Source: Leishmania martiniquensis
Taxonomy: Eukaryota > Euglenozoa > Kinetoplastea > Trypanosomatida > Trypanosomatidae
NCBI RefSeq assembly: GCF_017916325.1
Contig: NC_090166.1
Coordinates: 1,302,228 to 1,366,227 of the forward strand
Length of the DNA: 64,000 nt
Direction: 5' to 3'
Shown here: in pieces, positions 52,562 to 62,754 of the stretch
Layout: each line of letters begins with the position of its first letter
Numbering within the stretch: position 1 is the first letter of the stretch
Translations under genes and position numbers: made by a program
Notes under the pieces: model-generated
Database searches by the model: none
The model's input: only the letters and a program-made list of their open reading frames with translations
What the model was told of the DNA's origin: nothing

Positions 52562-52865
52562 TCGTCGTTGGCAGAAAAGGTGAGGAAAAAGGACACCAGA
52601 GGGCGGGGGAGCTGCAGCGAGGCAGCGAAGACAACGAGGTGAACAGGAGGGGCTCATGGGAGGGGCGGCGCCTGAACGGCTTTGCTCTCAAGTCTGCCCT
52701 CTCCTGAGCAGAGCCAAAAGAGCAGCGGCGACGAGACACATCGCCTGTATGAGGCGGACTTCGGATGGGAAGGGGAGAAATACTGTGTCCTCCCCCCGCC
52801 TTAGCCAAAACATCGGCAGCGCTTTCGACGTCTCAGCGAACACTTTCGCTTCGGCATGAGCCTTA

Positions 52866-53445
52866 TCTCCGCCACACAGCACACGAGCTCAGCGCCACAC
52901 AGCCCCTCCCCCCTCAACCAGCCCACCGCACAGCCCATCGCCCCCTGTAGCGCAACCGTCGGCACGCAGTACAGCACCGTTCCTGCCTCAGACCCCACCC
53001 GCGCACCGCCTCGCAGATCATAGCGTGACACGTCCCCTCAGGGGACGCCCTACGTTCCTAACGCCAGTAGGCAGCGTGGGCGCCAGATGAGATGCGCTCG
53101 GGTCCGCCTAATGCCCAGCCAATCATTCGGATGGCGCGAGCGTCGCCATTGCCACAGCCCGCCCCCATGCGATGCCGCACGCGACCTGACCACCAGCGCC
53201 TGTCGCGACGCATCGCACTGGCACGCGCCCACGTCGTGGGTGCCTGACCCCCCCCTGCCACTCCCGCAGGCGGTTCGGCAGCGGCAGGGGGTGGGGGAGA
53301 GGGTGCTGCACGGTTTCCCCGCACGCAGCGAGTGGGAACAATGAAGCCCCGAGAGATGCCGCGCGCTGGCCGGTGCGCCACCCCGCCCACCTCCGCCATG
53401 CCGGCGATCCGCCATCGAGGCGGACTACAGAGGAACGCAGAGAGA
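52866..53445 (+). mobile_element. SIDER-like short retroposon, copy 2
   Basis: Partner of 24116-24695 at a constant offset of 28750 and without gaps over 580 bp. It lies between the two flavoprotein genes, hence in the 3' flank of flavoprotein 2. Both edges are sharp. No target-site duplication was visible around either copy. The short open frames in it differ between copies only by the substitutions and are not genes. Confidence 0.65.
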
Positions 53446-54218
53446 GAGCACATATTAGGAGAGCAGAGGGGCCTGAAAGCCGGTGAAGCAGCAGTTTTTC
53501 TGACCAGAGTGTGGAGGGCATACCGTGTCAGAAGCGGCGGAAGGCGCGCTGAGGCCTATCCACGCATGGCGCCGGCAACGTGACGGTCAGCTAATACGGG
53601 GCGGAGGGGAGTGGTTGCTCTGCGCTTCCTTGAGCGGCAGCGTCTTTTCTATTGAGATCCGGAGAGCGTGCAGTAATGAGGCAGGAAAGGGGCGATGCAG
53701 CACGCTGGCAACGCCGCGGCAAGGAGAAGGTGTTGAGGCATTGCCGCGAACGGTTCCGCAACACGCGCGTTTCGTGCCGACCCCACCCCATTTCTCAAAG
53801 AGAGGAGCTGACCCTCGTGAGAGAGCCGCGTGCGGTCTGCTGACCTGAGCATGGCGGCTGAGCGCTGAAGTCGGGGGGGCTCACATTTTCTTTGATGAGG
53901 GAGAGGGAGAGAGACTCAACGCAGCGAGCCGAAGGAGATCCATGCAGGTGTGCAACGCCTCATGTACAAATACATTTCACCAACACAACTACTACCGTAC
54001 CACAGCGAGCCTCCACTGACTCCCCGCCCTACGCGCCAACACGGCGGTTTTATCGACCTCTCTTTCTCGCCCCCCTCCTGCCCCTGAGCAGTAAAGGGCT
54101 GTGAGGCTGCCGCTCCAGAGAGGGATACCGCCGTTCGTAGAGCGCGTTGCGCTGCTTGTGCCCACCGCCCAAGCGTGTCGTGCCCCGAGGTGCGGCGCTA
54201 GTGAGTCGCTCTCCTGCT

Positions 54219-55871
54219 CTACTCGGCACGGGTGGAGAACCGTGTCGCCGTCTTTCCTTTGTAAACGATGCCCCTGTCCATGTCGGCTGGCGCCCATTTC
54301 GTCAGCTTCACACCGGTCGCCGGCCTCACCTGCAGGTGCGCTGGGAGATCGAGGATGGAGCGCAGGCACTCCTGAAATGCCTGAGAGACGGCCGGGTACG
54401 CGGTAAGACGCCCCGCGAGGTCGAACACAGTCTGGCCATTTTGAATGGCCAGCGCGCCAATATCCACAAGTGTGCTCGCGTTCATGCCCACGGCCCGTAC
54501 ACCGAGGATGCGCCGCTCCGGGTCGTCGGAGACGATGATCTTTACGAAACCCTGCGTGTTGGCCCCCGCCACGGCACGGCTCACCACATCGTAGCTGTAT
54601 CGTGCGGCGATGTAGGCAATGCCCTTGTCCCGGCACTGCGACTCGTTGTACCCGACGGAGGCGACGGCCCGGGTCAGGAAAGCAACACTAGACATGGTCT
54701 CCCGCAAGTTCGGCACCACCTTCGGCTCCGTGCCGTAGATGTAGTCTACCGCCAACTTCGCCTGCGCCTCGCCCATGCTGACAAGCTGCATGTCCGTCGC
54801 AGCGTCTCCGACGGCGAAGATGTGCGGCGCACCAACACACTGGCCAAAGTCGCCCACATGCAGCTGACTGCCTCGTGTCTTGACTGTGGTATTCTCGATA
54901 CCGAGGCGGGAGTAGTCCGGCGCACGACCGACCGAGATGAGGGCACGCTCCACCTGGAAAGTTGTAAGGCGCCGCGTGGTGCGATCCATTACGGTGTACT
55001 GCACGCCAGACTGTGGTGTGGGGTCGTCCGGGTGTCGCGCCTTCGCCTCCTCCTCCGTCTCCTCCCACGGCTGCATATCATACAGGTCGGAGTTGTGATG
55101 CACAACGACGCCGGCGGCGTCCATGCCCTTCTCGATCATGCGCACAATGTCGGGGTCCTCCCAGGGCAGGATGTGCGGCGCCTTGTCAATGAGGGAAACT
55201 TTCGTTTTACCCAGACGGCCGATGATGCTCGCAAACTCACAGCCAATCACGCCGGCGCCCACGATCACCAAACTCTTCGGCAGTGCGGCTCGCATGATGT
55301 GGTCGGAGGTCATGATCAGCCTCCCATCGGCTGCCACGAAAGGGTGCCTCCGTGGCTTCGACCCGGTGGCGATAATGAAATAGTCCGCCGTGATGCTACG
55401 GTAGTCCTTCGTCAGCTTGTTATGGCAATGGATCTCGTGATCGCTGTTGAACGTCGCCCTGCCAAACACGAGGTCCACATTCGCCGAGGCATTGAGCGCT
55501 GCCCGGATCTGCTCCTCGCGGATGTGGCTCACCGTTTCCATTGACCGCCGCATCTTGACCTCGTCGATCTCGAGGTAGCGATCGAGGCTATCCCCGTAGA
55601 GGCGCTTGGCTGGCTCGCCGCGCATCTTGGCCATGATGCTCGAGTATTCCCACATCGTCTTCGACTGCAGCGCACCGTCCCACAGGTCACTGCCGCCCAG
55701 CCGGGACTTCTCCACAAGGCAAACGCGCTTGTTGTAATCGGCCGCCCGCAGCGCCGCCGCCACACCAGCGGGGCCACCGCCGATAACGCATACGTCGACG
55801 TGCACCCTATCGCGCGAAACGGCCGTCCACTCATACGTGCAGCCAAGGGGGCGAAATGTTCGGCGCAGCAT
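54219..55871 (-). CDS. Dihydrolipoamide-dehydrogenase-like flavoprotein 2, active-site cysteines lost
   Basis: 550-residue paralogue of the gene at 51003-52559. It has GGGPAG at 31-36 (FAD), GAGVIGCEFASIIG (NAD) and FAVGDAATD (FAD). The redox motif is GGSDLWDGALQSK at 59-71: the two Cys are replaced by D62 and A67. At the C-terminus, Y492 and Q497 stand where His and Glu belong. It is slightly longer than flavoprotein 1 owing to a Glu-rich insert after the NAD domain (EETEEEAKARHPDD) and a longer basic C-terminal tail. MLRRTFRPLG looks like a mitochondrial signal. The start at 55871 is supported by an acceptor at 55894-55895. Known annotations of Leishmania relatives as E3 or acetoin dehydrogenase components, as I recall them, should not be read as activity. 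Confidence 0.9.
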   Translation of the reverse strand: MLRRTFRPLGCTYEWTAVSRDRVHVDVCVIGGGPAGVAAALRAADYNKRVCLVEKSRLGGSDLWDGALQSKTMWEYSSIMAKMRGEPAKRLYGDSLDRYLEIDEVKMRRSMETVSHIREEQIRAALNASANVDLVFGRATFNSDHEIHCHNKLTKDYRSITADYFIIATGSKPRRHPFVAADGRLIMTSDHIMRAALPKSLVIVGAGVIGCEFASIIGRLGKTKVSLIDKAPHILPWEDPDIVRMIEKGMDAAGVVVHHNSDLYDMQPWEETEEEAKARHPDDPTPQSGVQYTVMDRTTRRLTTFQVERALISVGRAPDYSRLGIENTTVKTRGSQLHVGDFGQCVGAPHIFAVGDAATDMQLVSMGEAQAKLAVDYIYGTEPKVVPNLRETMSSVAFLTRAVASVGYNESQCRDKGIAYIAARYSYDVVSRAVAGANTQGFVKIIVSDDPERRILGVRAVGMNASTLVDIGALAIQNGQTVFDLAGRLTAYPAVSQAFQECLRSILDLPAHLQVRPATGVKLTKWAPADMDRGIVYKGKTATRFSTRAE

Positions 55872-55893
55872 CGCAACACAGCGAGCGAGCAGA

Positions 55894-55895
55894 CT
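55894..55895 (-). promoter_or_regulatory. Predicted spliced-leader acceptor for flavoprotein 2
   Basis: A 45-nt pyrimidine tract on the minus strand (about 55945 to 55898) ends at TTAG; the AG leaves a 22-nt leader without ATG before 55871. Confidence 0.6.
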
Positions 55896-58800
55896 AAGAG
55901 AGGAGAGAGCAGAGGAGAAGGGAAGAGAAGACGGGGAGAGGGAGGCAGCCGAAGCCGGTGCTCGAGGCTGAAGGGAGAGAGGGAAGAAGGGCAAGAAAGT
56001 CGGAGCGTCTGTCGATGCGTGTGGAAGGTGTGCGTTGACCGCAGTAGCGGCCTTCACTCTGGCGAGGGTGATCGTAATGTCCCCACTAAGTAAGAAGCAG
56101 CGAATGCAGCCACGAGAGGGGTGAGGCGTGGGAGTTGGATGCGCTGCTTCTCCTCCCCTCCAGAAGGGAAAGACAGACACAGGTGGGGGAAGGGTGGGGC
56201 GTGTACAGCGACGCAGAATGCGCGTCAGCTCCCCTGTCTGCAGAATGTGTAGTGCTGCGTGGGGAAGAGAAGAAGCGCAAGAAGCAGAGAACCGACGGTG
56301 CGCGGGTGAGCATCGGCGCTCGGGGAGGGGGGAGGGAGGGCGCCGCAGAAACGCAGAAGTTGGAGAGCGCCTCCGCAGAGATGCGAAAGAGGGAAGAGGG
56401 GAAAATGCGGGGGATACGCAGAACAGGGCAGCAAAGGTCAGCAGGCGAGCATCACGTAAGTGGAGGCGGCGTGGGAAGAAGATTTTGGCGCATTAGAGTC
56501 GCACGAAACCAGCGCGCGCAGAGGCGGCTATGTTCCCTTCGAAGCTCTCTTCAGTGTCTCAAGGGAGCGGGGGCAGCCCGTACCCCGGATGCTGCAGATG
56601 GTCAGCGCTCGTACCAAAGCTACGCGGTGCGGCAGGGGCCGTGGAGAAGTATTTTCCCCGTAACGCGCTGGCGATGCGATGGTTGACCTTGAGTACGAAG
56701 GGGCAGCCAAAACTGCCCACTGGTGCGAGCGGAGGGGGAGGGGGGACAAGGAAGGAGCATCCCCGTCGCGCGAGCGTACTCCCACGAGCACATGTACGAG
56801 CAGACCCACACCAAGAGGTGCGTCACAGCAGTGTAGACACCGCACAGCATGCGGGTGTGGGGAGGAGGGAGGGGTTTCGAGTGAGCCGGTGCGTGAGAAC
56901 ATGCGGGAGCGCATGCAGCGATGACCACACGGTAGACTTCGCATACTCTGAGAAGAGAAGCGCGGGGAAGGGGCAATGGTGTCAGTTGAGGGAAGAGGAA
57001 GTGATTGAGAAGACACATACACACACGCACCTGAAAAAAAAACTGTCGTGGCGGCACACGAGAGAGAGAGGGAGGGAGGGAGAAGAATTGCAAAAAGAAA
57101 GGAGTGAGGGGGGAGGCCACAACGAGAGAGGGGCATAGAAAGGCGACATGAAACGCCAAGCAGAGGAAGGAGTCAGAGAGGCAGAGAGACACACAAAGCT
57201 CAAGTGCGAGCACGGCCGTCATGCTGAATTGGGAGGGGGGGCACTGCGCATTTCTTCTTCGCGTGTGTCCCGGATCCCAAAAGCTGGCAGTGAGGCTTAC
57301 ATGGAAGGCCTGGTTAGCATCGGCCAGCCCCTGCCTGAGGATCGGGAGAAGGAGCGCAAAGAGCAACGTTGCGCCACGTTAGGAATGAGAAGATAGGGAA
57401 GGAGGGCAGCGGAGGGGCAGGCGCAGCACCGGCTGTATCCGCCAAGTAGAAGAGGGGGTGGCACGAGACACACAAGATAAACGCGGAGTCGCCGAATACA
57501 TACATATATTTTTTTCTTGCGTTCACGGCTGGTCAAAGTGCAGAGGAAAGGGGATGAGGAGTCGTGCGTGAAACGTCGCGGTACGTGTCGAAGAGAGTGA
57601 GAGAGAGAGAGCATCGCTGCGTCTCTTATACGTTTAACGATGTCATCCGGAGAACAAAAGAGGGGAAGGGAAGAAAGGGAAATGACGAATCGCACAGGCC
57701 ATTGTCTAAGGTGCGCATGACGCTCAAGCGATGCGTCATGTGTGAGCACCAACACCCTGCCGCGTGGGGACGCGCTCTCTTTCAGGAACTGCTTCAAACG
57801 CTCTCTCATGCGCGATGATGGACTGGCGGACGCGTGAGGAGGACAAGAGAAGACGTGCGCGCGGGCGTGCAGATGTGCGCCGAATGATCTGCATCGCTTT
57901 CACCGCACATCGCTTACACCCGAAGATGAGTGTTCCGCTCGAGACATGGCGACAGGAAACGGGGGCGCTTCGCCTCTTTGCTGGAGAGTTTCCCCCCGCC
58001 CCGCCAGGCCAAGCCGGCACAAAGACGCCGACGCACAAAAGAGCTTACGGGCCACGTGAAGCTGGCGGCGCCCATCTAAGAGAGCAGTGCAATCACAACG
58101 TCCAACAGTGCGAAGTGAAGGAAAAAAAAGGAAGCCCACAACATGCGAGCCGAGAAGAAGGTGAGAAACGAAATGGTGCTCACTGTGCACAATAGGGGCG
58201 CTTACGCTCACTTGAGGGCTGCGGTAACCAAAAAGAAGTCGAAGGAAGCCGCTCACGTGGCAGGAAAGCGGCGTCAGCGAGAGCGCGACACAACCCGCGG
58301 CCCATCGCATACACTTGCTGTTGCGCGCGCGCTGCCCCACCCTACCCCCTGCTTTCCGACTTCCCCGCCCCACACATCCAAACAGCGCAATGGCTGCTCA
58401 CGTACGCCATGCCGCGCGCAGAGGGGGGTGCAGCCCGCATAAAGGGATAACCAGAGAGGACAACGGACGCGCGGTTGGCAGGAGGAGCATCTGACGTCGA
58501 CCGCGTGGCAACACGTGTGCGCGCGACACGGTGCATCAACGCCCTTGCGTGCAATCCTGAGGCACCGGCAAGACAGCATACGAGGCGGGTGACGCCCGCA
58601 TTCGCTTCGACCTTTGCGAAAGGGGAGCCCAATGGAAACAGAGAACCAAAGCCGCCGCGAACGAAGGAGAGAGGGGGAGAGGGGGGGAGAGGTGTGTGTG
58701 TGTGTGGCGAATGTGTGGCAGAGCACCCCAAACAGACAGTACACACACACACAGAGAGAGAGAGAAAGCGGGGCAGCCAAGAATCGAAAACGTGACGAGG

Positions 58801-59099
58801 GGCAGCCGGTGCGCGAGGCGAACATCCAAAGGATACCTACCAAAGAAGGGGGCGCCAAGTGAGGAGCAGATACGCGAGACAGAGCTAAAGCGCCCCGGGC
58901 AGGAGGATATACACCAACGAAAAAAAAGGGGGCAAAGCACACAAAGAGAGAGAGAGCGGGTGGTGATGGGCAGCTCTGGATTCCACCACGACCGCTTCCA
59001 CAAGCACGAATGCATCGAGCCCTACACACAAAGCCCCCTCCCATGAATGGATGAAGTGAAAACACCGGCGCGAAAGCGACCGAAAGACAAGCAGCCGTC

Positions 59100-59890
59100 A
59101 AACAAGCGACAAGGGCTCCATCCTCGGTCCCACGCCCTGCCGCGCGTAGCGTTGCACGGGCGTCTGCATACAGCACAGCGTCACCGGCGTCTGCTGCGCC
59201 ACGGCCGCATCCAGGTCCTATACCGCGGGCCGTGCACCGCACCAGTTCGCCGTGCCCCTCCCAAGGCATGCCACGAGCCCACCGCCCCCCCGAGAGCCTC
59301 GCGTCAGGCGGGGACCGGTGGCGCCCGTCTTTCAAGTAGCAAAGGGTAGTCCAGGTGCATGTCGGCCAACCCCAAGCCCAAAGTCGGCCAGCCTCCGGCG
59401 AGGGCGCCTGGAGGCACCGCGCCCGCCCCCGGGTGCCCCAACCCGCAACACCCGACACCGTACCGCGAGGTCCCCAAACGGGGGTCTGGAGGGGGGGTGC
59501 ATTGGCGCACTCCGAGGTGCCCGAGTCGTGCTCGCGGCGTCTGCGAAACCGTAGTTCATGACGTCCCATGCAGGAGGCGCAGCTCATGTCGCACAAGCGC
59601 GATTGTCGCTTGCCGCCTGCGCCTCTCCTGGGGCTCTCCTCATGACAATGTGGTTGGCTGAGAGGCTCCCAGCCTGCACCCGCCACTTTCACCGACGCCA
59701 CGAAGGGCATATTTGGGCAGCGTGCCCGCAGGCGCCGCAACAGGGGGGGTGCGGCTAAGCGGCTGTCACCCACAGGGGGCATCCCGCCCTCCGCGCTGGT
59801 AGGACAAGCCGTTGGCAGGAGTGCACACGCCACGCACCACTGATTTGAACGAAAATGTGGCAGGGCACTGAAACGAAAAAAAGAAGGCGG
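59100..59890 (+). mobile_element. Possible degenerate SIDER-like element
   Basis: C- and G-rich block ending in an A-rich stretch (about 59870-59887), as expected of a retroposon tail in plus orientation. It has GGGCAGCGTG near 59715, similar to a motif of the clear copies. No close match to the 580-bp pair was found by eye, so the call is tentative and the edges are approximate. Confidence 0.3.
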
Positions 59891-60009
59891 TCCGCGCCCA
59901 AGTTATACGCCCTCAGCGTCTACATCAGTATCTCGGCCATAAAAACACACAGTGTCACCTTCACCCTGCTCCTTGGCCTGACAGAGAGAGAGGCAGAGGC
60001 GGAGCTGCC

Positions 60010-60260
60010 GTCCACACCCGCCACAGCTGTGCGCCTACTCCCCCAGTGCAGCACGGCCCCTACACCACACTTCACTCACTCCACTGCCTTGCAGGTCGAC
60101 TCGCAGCCACGCCCATTACGCAAGCCGCAGCGCGGCGCACCCCTCAGGGCAGAGTACGCGCTCCCGCCACCAGCGGGCAGCGTGGGGGACGGCTCAGATA
60201 CCTTCCAGTCGCCCTCGCATACTGCTCGTCATATGTGTGGCGCTAACGTCTCCATGGCAA
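60010..60260 (+). mobile_element. Diverged SIDER-like element, left part
   Basis: CCCCTCAGGG at 60140-60149 and GGCAGCGTGGG at 60176-60186 occur with exactly the spacing (36 bp) they have in the clear copy (24284 and 24320), and a similar C-rich lead-in precedes them. The rest of the body is too diverged to align by eye; the right end may extend to about 60900. Confidence 0.45.
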
Positions 60261-61026
60261 CAGGTGGCTGCAGCACAGCGTCATCCAGGAAATAGACCGC
60301 AGAATCCGCAGTGATACATTGACGCCTCTCCATTCAGTCATGGGTGACAAATCCGGTATCGCCACCACGGGCGGTTCGGCCTCTGGTAAGCGATAGGAGG
60401 TAGAGAGCTGGCCCAGCTTCCTCCCAATGACGGAGCGCTGAACCCCCAAAGATGCGACACACAGAGACGCTGCCCCTCATCATCAGGGTCCGCCAGCATC
60501 TCGATACGAATGACGTGAGGCAGCTGGACACCCACTCGCCCCTCCCCCGCTGTTGTCGATGCCGAGACGAGCGGCGCATCGCGAGGGGCAGAGAAGATGG
60601 CGACAAGCAGACGAGAGTTGGGAGGGAAGAGGAAACTGTGGGTAATGTGGGGCGCCCACGGACCCGCCCACGTCACCCCATGCGCACGCGCGCCGTGAAG
60701 CAAGTCGGTGATGCCCCAGAAGTGGGTGCAGCAGGAGAACAGAGGCGATGTGCACACGAGCGTTGTATCTTCGGCGACCCCGTCGTTACCCCGCCCGCCG
60801 TGAGCTTGCGCCATTCAGCGCTACAGCGCCCCTCGAAGCCGCAGCCGGCGCAGCTATTGCCACGAGCGCCTGGAGCGAATTGTGCACTCAGGTACCCGGT
60901 GAGTGTCTCACGTTTACGTGACAGGCTGGAGAGCGTGGGTGGAGAAGAAAGGGAGGCCGCAAAGCCGCCGTCACCTCGCCCGTCGCCGTCAGCGCGACGG
61001 ATTTGTACCGCGTCATCGACACGGTA

Positions 61027-62754
61027 CTAGATTGGGCTCTGCTTGCCAAGCACAGAGGCTTGCGTACGACGCCCAGGTCTCGCACGACTGCTCTCAGAGG
61101 TCGCGGAGCTGGACATGGGGAGGCTACTCTCCGTCTTCGTCCCTGCAGAGAGCTCAGGATGCGTGGCATCACCTATTCTGGCGGCAGTCCGGAGAGCATG
61201 CGCCTCGATTTCCGCGGAGCTCATGCGGCTTTCCAGCCGGCCCGGAACGCTGCTGCGCCCGCCCCTGACACTGTCGGCGTGCTTTAAGCGCAGCAGGGCC
61301 AAGCACACAGTAGCAATGATGTGCTCGTCGTCGCTGCTGCTGTCCTCACTTCGGCTGAGGCGGTGTTGCCTGAAACCACTGCTACGGTGTGGCACAGCCA
61401 AAGTGAAGCTGGGCCGCCGCTCCGAGAAGCATCTATCCAGTTCGCCCTGCCAACGACGACTAGCGCGACGATGTCCCACTGCTTTCGAGTCCTGCCAAAG
61501 CGGGCTGATAGACAACGGAGGTACGGAAGAGCCACTGATGCCGCTGGTGTTCGCACTCGGCCTCAGCAGAATACTCCTTCGTGGCTGGAAGGCACCGGGG
61601 GAGGTAGGGGTAGGTCCAGCCACCGGCGGCATCTCACCGCTGCCCCCGTCGCCATTGAAGAGACCGAATTGATCGTTGGTGTCACCGACGCAGGAGGGCG
61701 TCAAGCTATCGAGAAGGCCAACATGATTCGATGGACCCGAAGCCGGCTCGTGGACGGACGCCCAAGGAGAGGGGGTTTCACCAGACTCAGGCACCGAAAT
61801 GCACAATTTCGTGTTCGCCTTCCACTTGGCAGACTCGCCATCGCTTCCAGCTTGTTCGGCAATGAGTGGGTGCGGTGCATGCTGGTAGCTTGCCTGGGCC
61901 GCGGGGGCGCCCACGAGCGTACCTGCACCGGGCAGGGTCTCCCTCGGCCTCCTCTCGCCCTCCCCTTGCTTAGCCGATTCGTACATGGCGACGTCTGTCG
62001 ACTCGGCATCCTTGTCATCGCTGCCCAAGAAGCGGACGCTTCCACGGCACGGCGTGAGCGTCGTCAGAGGCGCTGAACAGAGTGACAAACTCCGCCGCTC
62101 CTCGCTCAGCGGGAGATTTTGTGCCAGTGGCGAGTAGTCCTCGGCCCAGCGGCTGCTCGGTCGCAAGATACTATTTAGCCGGCACGCACCAGCGGGGCCG
62201 CTTGTACTGCGCGTGCGGCTCGCCACTGCATTGGCGGTGGCGGAAGCGACTGCGGCGCTGAAACAATGCAACCCCCCTGCAGGCGTATCTCGTGGAGAGA
62301 AGGGGCACGCTCCGCCACTAGGCGCCGCGAATGAAGAGTCACGCGTGCCATTCCAGACGTCGGGCCCGCGTCGGAAGCTGGAGCTCAAGGCACCATCTGC
62401 TGCGGCGCCTCCCAGCTCGACGAAGTCACCGGAGGCCTTCGAGCCGTTCCGGACATCAAACACGCGAGTGCCTGGAGCCCATAGCGGGCTGCCGCCGTCT
62501 TCGAGCATCGTGCTTTTCGATACGCTAAAAGAACCCTCACCGATTCCATTCGCGGGTCTGGGAGAGGAAGTGGCAGGCGCAGGCTGGCAGATGCCTCCCT
62601 TGTTGCGCACCTCCACTAGCAGCGGAATCTCGAAGGAGGGGGCAGAAGTGGCACTCTTCGCCGGCGCCGCCGCTACATCTGGTCGCTGAGCCGGCGGCGC
62701 TGTCTTTGACGGTGCAGTCGAAGTCCGCCTCGGCTGGCAGAGGCCAAACACCAT
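61027..62754 (-). CDS. Hypothetical Ser/Pro-rich protein
   Basis: 575-residue protein I do not recognise. It begins MVFGLCQPRRTST. Most of it is Ser/Pro/Ala/Gly-rich and probably disordered, with patches that look conserved: RPSSRWAEDYSPLAQ, RGSVRFLGSDD, and near the C-terminus SEDSSSDDEHIIATVCLALLRL, the only convincing helix. Similar phrases (SILRPSSRWA and SILLRPSAN) occur twice. No signal peptide or transmembrane segment follows from this start. The long uninterrupted frame on the unit's coding strand supports it as a gene; the composition does not reveal a function. The frame is open to 62880, but the extra N-terminus is low in complexity, so 62754 is preferred with modest confidence. 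Confidence 0.65.
   Translation of the reverse strand: MVFGLCQPRRTSTAPSKTAPPAQRPDVAAAPAKSATSAPSFEIPLLVEVRNKGGICQPAPATSSPRPANGIGEGSFSVSKSTMLEDGGSPLWAPGTRVFDVRNGSKASGDFVELGGAAADGALSSSFRRGPDVWNGTRDSSFAAPSGGACPFSPRDTPAGGLHCFSAAVASATANAVASRTRSTSGPAGACRLNSILRPSSRWAEDYSPLAQNLPLSEERRSLSLCSAPLTTLTPCRGSVRFLGSDDKDAESTDVAMYESAKQGEGERRPRETLPGAGTLVGAPAAQASYQHAPHPLIAEQAGSDGESAKWKANTKLCISVPESGETPSPWASVHEPASGPSNHVGLLDSLTPSCVGDTNDQFGLFNGDGGSGEMPPVAGPTPTSPGAFQPRRSILLRPSANTSGISGSSVPPLSISPLWQDSKAVGHRRASRRWQGELDRCFSERRPSFTLAVPHRSSGFRQHRLSRSEDSSSDDEHIIATVCLALLRLKHADSVRGGRSSVPGRLESRMSSAEIEAHALRTAARIGDATHPELSAGTKTESSLPMSSSATSESSRARPGRRTQASVLGKQSPI

Larger units (their letters stand above)
52560..54218. other. Spacer between the two E3-like flavoprotein genes
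   Basis: 1.7 kb containing the second SIDER-like copy (52866-53445). Nothing else is supported. The rest has plus-strand purine-rich stretches. Confidence 0.6.
55872..61026. other. Gene-poor 5.2-kb stretch with retroposon-like sequence
   Basis: The longest stretch without a supported gene. From 55872 to about 58900 it is purine-rich on the plus strand with short CA and GA repeats. From about 59100 it becomes C-rich and resembles SIDER sequence, with a recognisable diverged element near 60010-60260. The long minus-strand open frame at 58274-59833 reads through low-complexity and element sequence and is not called. Confidence 0.55.

Noticed and set aside
58274..59833. 519-codon open frame on the minus strand
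   Set aside because: It runs through retroposon-like C-rich DNA and then through low-complexity GT/CA and Leu/Ser-rich sequence, has no domain-like segment, and shows no boundary features of a gene.
60338..60814. 158-codon minus-strand open frame with some protein-like segments (for example RIEMLADPDDEGQRL)
   Set aside because: It lies where the diverged SIDER-like element probably continues, its third-position GC is only about 63%, and there is no paralogue or recognisable domain. A gene relic cannot be excluded.
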